Assembly: GCF_009764685.1 (NCBI RefSeq)
Contig: NZ_VHLM01000011.1
Span: forward strand, 1-62,148
Length of the DNA stretch: 62,148 nucleotides
Source of the DNA: Flavobacterium sp. I-STPP5a
GTDB taxonomy: Bacteria > Bacteroidota > Bacteroidia > Flavobacteriales > Flavobacteriaceae
Reading direction: 5' to 3'
Shown here: positions 34,807-44,510 of the stretch, piece after piece
Layout: each line of letters opens with the position of its first letter
Position numbering within the stretch: the first letter of the stretch is position 1
Position numbers and translations under genes: made by a program
The notes under the pieces: model-generated
The model's database searches: none
Told to the model about the DNA's origin: nothing
The model's input: the letters and a program-made list of their open reading frames with translations, nothing else

Positions 34807-36588
34807 TTAATAATTCGAAAAAAGTTTTTCAAGACTAGTAACGTCAATTTTACAATATTGTTGTAATTCAGTTACGGTTCCATGTTCTATAAATTCATCA
34901 GGTATTCCTAGAACAGTAATTTGTGATTGGTATTTATAAGTGGCTGCAAACTCTGTGATAGCACTACCAAAACCGCCTTTTACAGTTCCATCTTCAAGGG
35001 TAATAATAGCATCAAATTGACTGAAAATTTGGTGTAAACTTTTTTCGTCTAATGGTTTTACAAAAGGAAAATCATAGTGGGCAATGGTATTGGTTTTTTT
35101 TATTTTGGCCAGAGCCAAAGTAACATTATTACCAATAGTACCATTCGATAAAACAGCCACTTTTGAACCGGCTACAAGACAGCTGCTGGCACCAATGGCT
35201 ATAGCATTATAATGACCCAGATATTTTTCTTTCCAGTTGTTTATTATACCCCGACCTCTAGGATACCGAATAGCAATCGGGTTTTCAAGTCCTAATTGTG
35301 CGGTGTATAAAATATTTTGAAGTTCAATTTCATTTCTTGGAGCATAAACAATTAGGTTAGGAATGCAACGCAGATACGCTAAATCAAAAACACCGTGATG
35401 TGTAGCGCCATCTTCGCCCACTAAACCTGCTCTGTCCAAACAAAAAATTACTGGAAGATTTTGCAATGCTACATCATGAATGATTTGGTCATAAGCTCTT
35501 TGTAAAAATGTCGAATAGATGTTGCAATAAACAATCATGCCTTGTGTTGCCATTCCGGCGGCCAAAGTCACAGCGTGTTGCTCTGCAATACCAACGTCAA
35601 AAGCACGTTCAGGGATTGCCTCCATCATAAATTTCAAGGAACTTCCAGAGGGCATTGCAGGTGTAATTCCTATTATCTTTTCGTTTTTTCGGGCCAAGTC
35701 TAAAACAGTCAAGCCAAAAACATCTTGGTATTTTGGAGGTAAATTTTCTTCTTGTTTTGTTATGATTTCGCCAGTTGCTGCATCAAATTTTCCTGGTGCG
35801 TGGTATTTTACTTGATCCTCTTCGGCTTGTTGCAGGCCTTTTCCTTTGGTGGTAATTAAATGTAAAAATTTAGGACCTTTTATTTTTTGCAAACGCTTCA
35901 ATTCCTTTATCACAGCAAAAATATCATGACCGTCAATAGGACCCGAATAATCAAAGTTCAAAGACTTAATCATGTTGTTTTGCCTTGGGTTTTTCCCCTC
36001 TTTTACAGCAGTGAGGTATTGTTTCAAAGCACCCACGCTAGGATCAATCCCAATAGCGTTATCATTGAGAATTACGAGTAAATTGGCATCAGTAACTCCC
36101 GCGTGATTCAATCCTTCAAAAGCCATCCCTGAAGCGATAGATGCGTCACCAATAATAGCGATGTGTTGTTTGTTGAAATCGCCTTTCAAATTAGAGGCAA
36201 TTGCCATTCCAAGCGCCGCCGAAATAGAAGTTGAGGAATGGCCTACGCCAAAGGTGTCGTAATTGCTTTCGCTTCTTTTTGGGAAACCAGAGATACCGCC
36301 GAGTTGACGATTGGTATGAAAATTTTCTCTTCGGCCGGTCAGGATTTTATGTCCATAGGCTTGATGGCCCACATCCCAAATCAATAAATCGTTTGGGGTG
36401 TCAAAAACATAATGCAAGGCAATTGTCAATTCAATAACTCCAAGGCTTGCGCCAAGATGACCTTCTTTTACAGCCACAATATCGATGATAAAATCGCGTA
36501 ATTCTTGGGCTACTTGAGGAAGTTGCGCTTCGTTAAGCAAGCGTAAATCGGTTGGGTTATTGATGTTTGAAAGTAAACTGTTTTTCAT
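34807..36588 (-). CDS. dxs: 1-deoxy-D-xylulose-5-phosphate synthase
   Basis: The 593-residue thiamine-diphosphate enzyme condenses pyruvate and glyceraldehyde 3-phosphate, the entry step of the MEP isoprenoid pathway. The TPP/Mg motif is GDASIASGMAFEGLNHAG with NDN (about 146-176). WDVGHQAYGHKILTGRRE, FDVGIAEQHAVTLAAGMA, CLDRAGLVGEDGATHHG and YPRGRG are all conserved. It is slightly shorter than the usual 620-640 residues without loss of motifs. It is first in an operon with the DUF3078 gene. Confidence 0.93.
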   Translation of the reverse strand: MKNSLLSNINNPTDLRLLNEAQLPQVAQELRDFIIDIVAVKEGHLGASLGVIELTIALHYVFDTPNDLLIWDVGHQAYGHKILTGRRENFHTNRQLGGISGFPKRSESNYDTFGVGHSSTSISAALGMAIASNLKGDFNKQHIAIIGDASIASGMAFEGLNHAGVTDANLLVILNDNAIGIDPSVGALKQYLTAVKEGKNPRQNNMIKSLNFDYSGPIDGHDIFAVIKELKRLQKIKGPKFLHLITTKGKGLQQAEEDQVKYHAPGKFDAATGEIITKQEENLPPKYQDVFGLTVLDLARKNEKIIGITPAMPSGSSLKFMMEAIPERAFDVGIAEQHAVTLAAGMATQGMIVYCNIYSTFLQRAYDQIIHDVALQNLPVIFCLDRAGLVGEDGATHHGVFDLAYLRCIPNLIVYAPRNEIELQNILYTAQLGLENPIAIRYPRGRGIINNWKEKYLGHYNAIAIGASSCLVAGSKVAVLSNGTIGNNVTLALAKIKKTNTIAHYDFPFVKPLDEKSLHQIFSQFDAIITLEDGTVKGGFGSAITEFAATYKYQSQITVLGIPDEFIEHGTVTELQQYCKIDVTSLEKLFSNY

Positions 36589-36769
36589 TGTTTTATAAAA
36601 AGCAAATTTACGATTTTAAAATGGAATCTTTTTTCAATTTTAGACGATTCTAGTATCTGTATTATTTTAACAAGTAGGTAATTAAATGGGGCAAATAAGT
36701 TCAGATTGGTTGCTTTTTGAAACAATTGTAATTAGTTATGATAAGTAAGTTTTATCAAAATTATTTTGT

Positions 36770-37630
36770 TTAGATCAAAGGAATAGATTCAGTATATAAT
36801 GTTCTCGTTTTTTTACCATTTTGTTCACCTGGTTTCCATCTAGGACATAATTTCAAAACTCTAACAATTTCATTTTCTAAAGCCACATCAATTTCGGATT
36901 TTGGTTTAACATAAGTTAATGAGCCGTCTTTATCAACAACGAATGAGATGGAAATTTCGGTAATTTTATTGTTTATATTTTCGGGTTGATTAAACTCCTC
37001 TTTGAAGAAAGTGTAAAATTTTTCAATCCCACCTTTGTATTCTGCAGGGAATTCGAAACCGATACCTCCGTTGTAAATTACATCTTCCGCAACAGTATCG
37101 TTATTTGAATTGTCTTCATAAACAATAGGGATTTCAATTGCACCTGTCACGGTTGGCAAAGCGATTATTTCTTTAATTTGAGGTTTTATTGGTGGATTAT
37201 TTATAGTCTTTTTCTTAACAAGTTTAGGTTCTTTAGTAATAATACTTTTTACTTCCAAAGATTCATCAACAACTTCAATTTTATCAATCTTTTGTTTGTT
37301 TCCGTTTTTATCGGCACAACTAAACAAAGTAGATCCCATTGTGACGAACAGTGCTAACAAAAACATTTTGCGATACTGAGTTTGCTTATAAAGTATAAGA
37401 CTAGGGATTTGAATGGTAATCGAATCTAATTGCGATTTTCTCATTCTTCCACAGATATTCTGGCTTTGATTTTGGATGAAAAAATGCTGCACTTCTTCGG
37501 GTAGCATTGCAGTAAAATCAACAACGGTTTTAGCGCAACTCATACAAAAACGGCCTTGGTCATTTGGAGTCATTTTGTTCCAATCCTCTTGGCAAGGTTC
37601 GGGAATTGTGATTTTATATGTTCTATTCAT
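36770..37630 (-). CDS. TonB C-terminal-like protein with Cys-rich N-terminus
   Basis: The 286-residue protein starts with a Cys-bearing cytosolic segment (PEPCQEDWNKM, GRFCMSCAKTVVDFT, ICGRMRKSQ) that may bind zinc. A transmembrane helix follows (about 88-106, MFLLALFVTMGSTLFSC), then a Lys/Pro-rich spacer. The C-terminal domain (about 200-286) has TonB-C hallmarks: YKGGIEKFYTFFKEEF, SFVVDKDGSLTYVKP, VLKLCPRWKPGEQNGK. Such proteins are often annotated as energy transducers. The Cys-rich front end is a recurrent Bacteroidota design whose purpose is unknown to me. It is divergent from tadA. Confidence 0.72.
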   Translation of the reverse strand: MNRTYKITIPEPCQEDWNKMTPNDQGRFCMSCAKTVVDFTAMLPEEVQHFFIQNQSQNICGRMRKSQLDSITIQIPSLILYKQTQYRKMFLLALFVTMGSTLFSCADKNGNKQKIDKIEVVDESLEVKSIITKEPKLVKKKTINNPPIKPQIKEIIALPTVTGAIEIPIVYEDNSNNDTVAEDVIYNGGIGFEFPAEYKGGIEKFYTFFKEEFNQPENINNKITEISISFVVDKDGSLTYVKPKSEIDVALENEIVRVLKLCPRWKPGEQNGKKTRTLYTESIPLI

Positions 37631-37677
37631 TCTTTAGGTTTCTGATTATAAAATTAACGAAATTTATTTCAAATCCG

Positions 37678-37685
37678 TACTTTTG
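37678..37685 (+). promoter_or_regulatory. -7 promoter element TACTTTTG of tadA
   Basis: It is a perfect TAnnTTTG match ending four bases before the ATG at 37690. It excludes the longer frame starting at 37618 and implies a leaderless or near-leaderless mRNA. Confidence 0.6.
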
Positions 37686-37689
37686 TCCT

Positions 37690-38133
37690 ATGATAAACCC
37701 ATTCACCGACGAATATTTCATGAAAAAAGCTTTGCAGGAAGCTGAAATGGCTTTTGAAAAAGGCGAAATTCCTGTTGGCGCGCTAATTGTCATTGATAAT
37801 AAAGTCATTGCTCGAAGTCATAATCTAACCGAATTACTTCATGATGTAACAGCGCACGCCGAAATGCAATCCATCACTGCTGCTGCAAATTATCTAGGCG
37901 GGAAATATTTAACAGGTTGTACACTTTATGTAACACTCGAGCCTTGCCAGATGTGTGCTGGCGCATTGTATTGGAGCCAAATTTCTAAAATTGTTTTTGG
38001 CGCTCGTGATGAACAACGCGGTTTTATCACTCTTGGAACAAAACTGCATCCTAAAACTACTGTTGTACAAGGAATCATGGCCAATGAAGCCGCTGATTTG
38101 ATGAAACGATTTTTTGCTGAGAGAAGGAAGTAG
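37690..38133 (+). CDS. tadA: tRNA-specific adenosine deaminase
   Basis: The 147-residue zinc deaminase converts A34 to inosine in tRNA-Arg(ACG). Zinc site: HAEMQSI (His and catalytic Glu) and PCQMCAGAL (two Cys). The N-terminal FMKKALQEAEMAFEKGEIPVGALIV and the NLTELLHDVTAHAE segment distinguish TadA-like proteins from free-base or cytidine deaminases. A related nucleoside deaminase (for example guanine) is a less likely alternative. Confidence 0.85.
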   Translation: MINPFTDEYFMKKALQEAEMAFEKGEIPVGALIVIDNKVIARSHNLTELLHDVTAHAEMQSITAAANYLGGKYLTGCTLYVTLEPCQMCAGALYWSQISKIVFGARDEQRGFITLGTKLHPKTTVVQGIMANEAADLMKRFFAERRK

Positions 38134-38151
38134 GGTATTCAAGATGTTCTC

Positions 38152-38270
38152 TTGCCCAGATAGCAGTGAAAATCCTTATGTGCCAATCCCGAAACTTCGG
38201 GACGGCAAATAAGATTGTAACGAATAGCTGGACACGAGTGAAACGAACTGGCGAAGCAAAAAGCTCCTGA
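38152..38270 (+). repeat. Interspersed hairpin repeat R3
   Basis: It begins TTGCCCAGATAGCAGTG, has AATCCTTATGTG/CAAATAAGATTG arms around a CCCGAAACTTCGGG hairpin, then GGATAGCTGG-like and AAGCTCC ends. It lies just after tadA and may act as its terminator. The remainder up to 38432 is AT-rich with no gene. Confidence 0.7.
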
Positions 38271-38432
38271 AAAATACCTTTAAAAAATAATTTCCTCTAA
38301 AAGAATTTTCTTCTTAAAATAATAAATTAATTATTCTATATTTACTACAATATTACAGTAACAAACTAGTTATTGTGTTACTTGTGAGATGTTGCAATAA
38401 TTTAATTTATAACCCATTAACTCTAGCTAAAA

Positions 38433-41400
38433 GTGAAAACAAAAGGATTTATTTACGTGTTTTGTGTGTTTTTTTTGTTTCAAGCCTGTGGTAGAAAATC
38501 TGCCGCCGATTTTAATTCAGATTTCTCGCTATTCAAAGAGTTTATAGTCAGTTTTACAGGAGGAATTGTCTCTTCAGAATCGGATATTAGGGTAGTTTTG
38601 GCTTTTGATAAAAAAGAATGGAAAGTCAATGAGGTTTTAGATAACGATTTGTTTACCATTTCTCCGAGTGTAGACGGAAAAGTAATTGCCCTTTCGAGCA
38701 ATACGATTGCTTTTATTCCTGAAAAAAAGCTAGAATCAGGTACGGAATATCAGGTGACTTTACATTTGGACCAGCTGAATCCAAAGATTGCCGAAAAAGA
38801 TAAAGTACTTTCCAATTTTAACTTTACGGTTAAAACTATTCAGCAAGATTTTGTGGTCAATACGCTGGATTTGCAGTCCTACAGCCCAGAATACCAATAC
38901 TTGAATGCGGTACTGAAAACTGCCGATAATATTGATTTGGAAACAGCGAAAAAATTGATTGAAGCCGAGCATAACGGAAGCGATTTGAAAATTGTTTTCG
39001 AAAAAACGAATGCAGTTGGAAAAGAATTCAAGTTCAGAATTGACAGCATTCAACGTTTGGAATCTAAAAGCAATTTGGAGATAAAATACGACGGAAACGA
39101 TTTTGATATCGATCAAAAAGGAACTATCGATTTCCCGATCACGGCATTGAAAGAGTTTAAAGTAGTTAAGACCGAAATTCAAGAAGGGGATAATCAAACC
39201 TTGTCTATTAATTTTTCGGAACCCTTAGAAAAAGGACAAGATTTTAAAGGATTAGTCGCCATTCAGAACACCAATAATTTAAAGTTTTCTGCACAAGGAA
39301 ATGTGTTGAAAGTTTATTTTAGTAATGAAGTACCCGTTCAAAAACCTGTTGAAGTGGCTCCAGAGCCAGTGGAAGTAGTTGAAGCAGTTGTAACTGTTGA
39401 TACTTCGGCCGTTGCTGTTAATAGTGCTGTGGTTGAGGAACCCGAAGAAGTTGCTATTGTTGAGCCTGAGCCAGTTGTGGATTTGCAAAAGCTTACCGGA
39501 GAACTGTTGTTAGAAGTTTTTCAGGGAATAGAAAGTGAATACGGTGCAAAGTTAAATGAGAATTATACCGAGAAAATATCCTTTGATGAGATAAAGCCAA
39601 GCGTCCGGTTTATCAAAAACGGAACAATTCTGCCAAGTTCTAATAACTTAAAACTCAATTTTGAAGCGGTAAACTTGAGTGCTGTTGATGTAAAAGTGTA
39701 TAAAATTTACAAAAACAATATCATGCAATTTTTGCAATACAACGAACTCAATGGCAGTCAAAACCTAAAAAGAGTGGCGCAACCTATTGCCAAATCAACT
39801 CTGAATTTAAAAGAAAATACATTACTAAATCTAAGTAAGTGGAACACTTTTGCTCTCGATTTATCTAAAATAATTACTCCTGAACCAGGCGCGATTTATA
39901 GAGTAGAGTTTGTTTACAAGAAAAAATATTCTTTGTACAAATGCGAAACTGCTGACGAAGATTCAACCGAAGAGGAAGAAGAGGTTGATGAGAATGATGT
40001 TAATTACAGCGGAAACTCTTATGATGATTATTACTACGATGATTACGAATGGCTAGAAAGTCAGGATCCTTGCTCCAGTTCGTATTTTTATAATGCCAAA
40101 ATAGCAACTAATATTCTGGCTACTGATTTAGGTGTAATTGCAAAAAGAGGCGAAAACAAATCGTATTTGTTTGCCGTAAATAATATTGTCACCACAGAGC
40201 CAGTTACAAATGCAACAGTAGATTTGTATACTTTTCAGCAGCAAAAAATAACTACAGGAATCACGAATAGCGATGGGATTGCGACTTTTCAGTTGGATAA
40301 ATTTGCCTATTTTGCTATTGTAACGCAAGGTACGGAGTCTACTTATGTTAAATTAGACGACGGGAATTCATTATCAGTGAGTAATTTTAATGTGTCTGGC
40401 GAGACCTTGCAAAAAGGGCTTAAAGGGTTCATTTATGGAGAACGAGGCGTTTGGCGTCCCGGCGATAATTTGTATTTGTCTTTCATTTTGAATGATGCTT
40501 CGAATAAAATTCCACTAGGACACCCTATCAAATTTAGACTAGCTGATCCAAATGGAAAAGTAACGTATCAAACGGTTCAAAAATCGAATGAATGGAATCA
40601 TTATGCGTTTACAGTTCCAACAGCAAATGATGCGCTTACAGGAAATTGGGAGGCAATGGTTAGCGTGGGTGGTGCGAAGTTTTACAAAAGCATCAAAATC
40701 GAAACCATCAAACCTAATCGTTTGAAAATCAAAAATATTTTCAAACGAGCTATACTTTCTTCGGCTTATCCCAACACTAGCAACCTTGAAGTGGCTTGGC
40801 TTCATGGCGCTGTGGCCAAAAATTTGAATGTGGAAATGCAGGCCAAATTTTCGCAACAAATAACGACTTTCAAAAATTATGACAAGTATATTTTTGATGA
40901 TTTGGTTCGAAAATTCAGCACCGAAGAAGTTACCGTTTTCTCAGGTAAATTAGATGCCGCTGGAAAAGCGAATGCTACGATAGACCCAAAAATACAAGGA
41001 GAAGCTCCTGGAATGTTGAAAGCCTCGTTTATTACCAAAGTGTATGAAGAAGGCGGCGATTTTAGTACAGATGTCATTGCGACGACCTATTCTCCGTACG
41101 CTACTTATGTGGGGATCAAATCACCTGAACCTAACAAATACGGAATGCTAGAAACACGTACCATGAACCAATTTGATGTGGTTACGGTTGATGAAAACGG
41201 AAGTCCAAAGTCGGTTAAAAACCTGGAAGTAAAAGTGTATAAAGTAGAATGGCGCTGGTGGTGGGATGCATCTAGTGATAATTTATCGAATTATAACGCT
41301 GATAATGCCACGACTTCGTGCAAAACTTTTACAATTAATACCGATGCTAGCGGAAAAGGAAATGTCCGTTTTGCCTTGACGGATGAAGAGTGGGGACGTT

Positions 41401-44102
41401 ATATGATTCGGGTTTCTGATGCTGTTGGCGGACACGCAACGGCTTTGACGGTAAATATCGATTGGCCAATGTGGTCTGGAAAAACTAGAAATACAGATGC
41501 TTCTACGGCCAATATGTTAGTGTTTTCAACCGATAAGGAGAAGTATGCCGTGGGTGAAAATGCTCAAATTTCGTTCCCATCTAGTGCAGGAGGACGAGCT
41601 TTTATCTCTATCGAGAATGGTTCAAAAGTAGTACAAACACTTTGGGCAAAGACCCAAAAAGGAGAAACCAAAGTTACCATTCCGATTACGGCTGCTATGG
41701 CTCCAAATGTGTATTTTAATATTACGCTTTTACAACCACACGCTTCCACCAAAAATGATTTGCCAATCCGAATGTATGGAATTGTGCCCATTGAAGTAGT
41801 TGATAAAAACACCATCCTAGCTCCCAAATTAGTAATGCCTGATGTGTTGCGTCCGGAGCAATCATTCGCTATAAAAGTGAGTGAACAATCCGGAAAAGCA
41901 ATGACCTATACCATAGCTATTATTGATGAAGGATTATTGGATTTAACTCGTTTCAAAGCCCCAAATGCTTGGGATAGTTTCTATGTGCGCGAAGCTTTAG
42001 GTGTAAAAACTTGGGATATTTATGATGATGTGATTGGAGCATATGGCGGAAAAGTAAATCAGATTTTCAGTATTGGTGGTGACCAAGATTTGGGTGGTGG
42101 AAAAGCCAAAAAAGCCAATCGTTTCAAACCGGTTGTAATTTATATGGGACCTTTTAAATTAGAAAAAGGACAAACCAAAACCCATCAAGTAAAATTACCG
42201 AAGTACATTGGCTCCGTAAAAACCATGATTGTGGCTGGCGATGCAACTACAAGTGCGTATGGAAGTGCCGAAAAAGCAACTCCGGTTCGCAGTCCGTTAA
42301 TGGTTTTGGCTTCGTTGCCAAGAAAAATTTCTCCATCCGAGAAAGTGACGATTCCAGTGACCATTTTTGCAATGGAAAAAAATATCAAGAACGTTACGGT
42401 TCAGATTAAAACGAACAACGGATTAAAAGTTATAGGCAGTGCCACTCAAAAATTGTCATTTGCTCAGCCTGACGAAAAAATGGCTTATTTCAATTTGGCC
42501 GTGGGTTCTGTTACCGGAATTGGAAAGGTGCAAATTGTAGCGACTTCGGGCAAGGAGAAATCCGTGTATGATGTAGAAATTGACATGACCAATCCGAATC
42601 CAGTCACCAATACATTTACTGATGTGATTTTAGAGCCGAATAGCACTAAAACTATTTCTTGGAAAACATTTGGTGTTTCGGGAAGTAATAAGGCAAAACT
42701 GGAGGTTTCCTCGATGCCAACAATCAATTTAAACGGGCGACTGCAATATCTGATTCAATATCCTCATGGTTGTGTTGAGCAAACTACTTCGTCTGTTTTT
42801 CCACAATTGTATTTAAATGATATTGTCGATTTGGATGCTAATCGTCAGCAATTAATTCAAAAAAATGTGACCGCTGGAATTACTCGTTTGGGAGGTTTTC
42901 AATTATCGAATGGTGGAATGTCCTACTGGCAAGGAGGAACCGTCGCCGATGATTGGGGTTCTTCGTATGCTGGACATTTTATGATTGAAGCTGAGAAAAA
43001 AGGGTATTTCTTGCCGATCAATTTCAAATCAAAATGGATTTCGTATCAGCAAAAAGAAGCCAAGCAGTGGCGATTTGAACCGAGTTACGGAAATGATTTG
43101 GCACAATCGTATCGCTTATACACATTAGCGTTGGCAGCAGCACCCGATTTGTCTTCGATGAACAGATTGCGTGAAACCAAAGGAATTTCGAACGAAAGTA
43201 AATTGCGTTTGGCTTCGGCATATGTGTTGGCGGGGCAAAAATCGGCAGGTTTGACGTTGTTGCTGAATACTTCTATAGATGATAATTCCAATTATAATTA
43301 TTACTATTACGGATCTGCTGATAGGAATCGTGCCATGGCCCTAGAAACATTGTTATTGCTTGGGCAAAAGCAAAAAGCATTTGCAATGGCAACAAAATTG
43401 GCCAAAGATATGTCAAGTGACCAATGGATGAGTACTCAAACTACGGCGTACGGATTGTATGCAATGGCTAAATTCTCTGTGAGCAATGGTCCAAAAGGAA
43501 TCGATGTTCAGTTCAGTAAAGACGGAAAATCACAATCAATTAAAACGATGAAAACCATCGCTGACCGAAGTCTGGTGGTCAAAACGGGTTCAAATAGTGT
43601 GACTTTGAAGAACAACCAAAAAAATAGATTATTTGTTCGTGTATTGAAAACAGGAATTCTTCCAATTGGACAAGAAAAAGCGATTCAGAGTAATGTTTCG
43701 GCTTCTATTGTTTTCAAGAACAGAAAAGGAAGCAATATCAATGTTTCGAAAATTAGCCAGGGAACAGAATTTATTGCTGAGGTAATGGTTAGAAACCAGA
43801 AAAATGAACGTGTAGAAAATGTGGCGTTGTCACAAATTCTACCTTCTGGTTTCGAGATAGTAAATACCCGTTTCACTGATTATGGTGACGCGACCAATAA
43901 CTTAGCTGATTATATTGATATTCGCGATGATAGAACTAATTTCTATTTTGGATTGAAAGCTGGAGAAGTAAAAACGTTTAGAATACTACTGAATGCTTCA
44001 TATTTGGGAACGTACTATTTACCAGGCTTGCAATGTGAAGCCATGTATGACAATACTTTTTTGGCCAGAACGAAAGGGTTTTGGGTACAAGTGGTGAAGT
44101 AA
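38433..44102 (+). CDS. Alpha-2-macroglobulin-like lipoprotein (YfhM type)
   Basis: The 1889-residue protein starts at a GTG that opens an SPII signal (FCVFFLFQACGRKS). MG-type beta-sandwich domains precede an acidic, Tyr/Asp-rich insert (about 505-545). The thioester motif GCVEQ is intact (Gly1446-Gln1450), in the context YPHGCVEQTTSSVFPQ. The following alpha/alpha toroid includes GGFQLSNGGMSYWQGG. Bacterial A2Ms trap foreign proteases in the periplasm by covalent thioester attack. It sits 5' of pbpC, the classic partner for cell-wall repair after attack. A Val/Pro/Glu-rich linker (about 303-350) separates the N-terminal domains. Confidence 0.9.
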   Translation: MKTKGFIYVFCVFFLFQACGRKSAADFNSDFSLFKEFIVSFTGGIVSSESDIRVVLAFDKKEWKVNEVLDNDLFTISPSVDGKVIALSSNTIAFIPEKKLESGTEYQVTLHLDQLNPKIAEKDKVLSNFNFTVKTIQQDFVVNTLDLQSYSPEYQYLNAVLKTADNIDLETAKKLIEAEHNGSDLKIVFEKTNAVGKEFKFRIDSIQRLESKSNLEIKYDGNDFDIDQKGTIDFPITALKEFKVVKTEIQEGDNQTLSINFSEPLEKGQDFKGLVAIQNTNNLKFSAQGNVLKVYFSNEVPVQKPVEVAPEPVEVVEAVVTVDTSAVAVNSAVVEEPEEVAIVEPEPVVDLQKLTGELLLEVFQGIESEYGAKLNENYTEKISFDEIKPSVRFIKNGTILPSSNNLKLNFEAVNLSAVDVKVYKIYKNNIMQFLQYNELNGSQNLKRVAQPIAKSTLNLKENTLLNLSKWNTFALDLSKIITPEPGAIYRVEFVYKKKYSLYKCETADEDSTEEEEEVDENDVNYSGNSYDDYYYDDYEWLESQDPCSSSYFYNAKIATNILATDLGVIAKRGENKSYLFAVNNIVTTEPVTNATVDLYTFQQQKITTGITNSDGIATFQLDKFAYFAIVTQGTESTYVKLDDGNSLSVSNFNVSGETLQKGLKGFIYGERGVWRPGDNLYLSFILNDASNKIPLGHPIKFRLADPNGKVTYQTVQKSNEWNHYAFTVPTANDALTGNWEAMVSVGGAKFYKSIKIETIKPNRLKIKNIFKRAILSSAYPNTSNLEVAWLHGAVAKNLNVEMQAKFSQQITTFKNYDKYIFDDLVRKFSTEEVTVFSGKLDAAGKANATIDPKIQGEAPGMLKASFITKVYEEGGDFSTDVIATTYSPYATYVGIKSPEPNKYGMLETRTMNQFDVVTVDENGSPKSVKNLEVKVYKVEWRWWWDASSDNLSNYNADNATTSCKTFTINTDASGKGNVRFALTDEEWGRYMIRVSDAVGGHATALTVNIDWPMWSGKTRNTDASTANMLVFSTDKEKYAVGENAQISFPSSAGGRAFISIENGSKVVQTLWAKTQKGETKVTIPITAAMAPNVYFNITLLQPHASTKNDLPIRMYGIVPIEVVDKNTILAPKLVMPDVLRPEQSFAIKVSEQSGKAMTYTIAIIDEGLLDLTRFKAPNAWDSFYVREALGVKTWDIYDDVIGAYGGKVNQIFSIGGDQDLGGGKAKKANRFKPVVIYMGPFKLEKGQTKTHQVKLPKYIGSVKTMIVAGDATTSAYGSAEKATPVRSPLMVLASLPRKISPSEKVTIPVTIFAMEKNIKNVTVQIKTNNGLKVIGSATQKLSFAQPDEKMAYFNLAVGSVTGIGKVQIVATSGKEKSVYDVEIDMTNPNPVTNTFTDVILEPNSTKTISWKTFGVSGSNKAKLEVSSMPTINLNGRLQYLIQYPHGCVEQTTSSVFPQLYLNDIVDLDANRQQLIQKNVTAGITRLGGFQLSNGGMSYWQGGTVADDWGSSYAGHFMIEAEKKGYFLPINFKSKWISYQQKEAKQWRFEPSYGNDLAQSYRLYTLALAAAPDLSSMNRLRETKGISNESKLRLASAYVLAGQKSAGLTLLLNTSIDDNSNYNYYYYGSADRNRAMALETLLLLGQKQKAFAMATKLAKDMSSDQWMSTQTTAYGLYAMAKFSVSNGPKGIDVQFSKDGKSQSIKTMKTIADRSLVVKTGSNSVTLKNNQKNRLFVRVLKTGILPIGQEKAIQSNVSASIVFKNRKGSNINVSKISQGTEFIAEVMVRNQKNERVENVALSQILPSGFEIVNTRFTDYGDATNNLADYIDIRDDRTNFYFGLKAGEVKTFRILLNASYLGTYYLPGLQCEAMYDNTFLARTKGFWVQVVK

Positions 44103-44109
44103 TATTAAA

Positions 44110-44440
44110 TGGAACGCAGATAATACGGATGCAACGGATTTTAAACAGATTAGAATAAGGTGTTTGGTTCAAAAAAAATTTGCGTAAATCTGCAAAATCT
44201 GCGATAAAATCTGTCATGTAAATAACGCGGATGCAACGGATTTTACACGGATTGGAATAAGTTTTTTGGTTCAAAAAAAATCTGCGTAAATCTGCGTGAA
44301 AATCTATCACGCAAATAACGCGGATGCGACGGATTTTACGCGAATTGCAATGGGCTTTTGGCCCAAAAACAAATCTGCGTAAATCTGCAAAATCTGCGTG
44401 AAAATATAGCACGCAGATTTTGCACATTCACGCAGATAAA
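44110..44440. repeat. Three imperfect about 100-bp tandem repeats between A2M and pbpC
   Basis: Units at about 44110, 44219 and 44315 share ACGCGGATGCAACGGATTTT, TTTGGTTCAAAAAAAA and TCTGCGTAAATCTGC, and are rich in short inverted copies of CTGCGT/ACGCAG. An open frame on the minus strand is a by-product of the repeat. This type of intergenic repeat is frequent in Bacteroidota. No promoter is obvious in 44441-44510. Confidence 0.75.
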
Positions 44441-44510
44441 ACAGTAACTAAATGATGTTTTTAAAATTATTACAATATTTTGCGTCCCTTACGGTTAAAT
44501 AAAAATCACT

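Noticed and set aside
37618..37689. N-terminal extension of TadA
   Set aside because: A perfect -7 box ends four bases before the ATG at 37690, and the extension overlaps the divergent gene's start.
43978..44427. 149-codon open frame on the minus strand
   Set aside because: It is made of the intergenic tandem repeats plus the antisense of the A2M 3' end; the translation is a repetitive Cys/Ile/Arg pattern without any fold signal.
44110..44440. Repeats of about 100 bp as a CRISPR or integron attC-like array
   Set aside because: The units are diverged throughout, with no constant repeat and variable spacer, and no cas or integrase gene is near.
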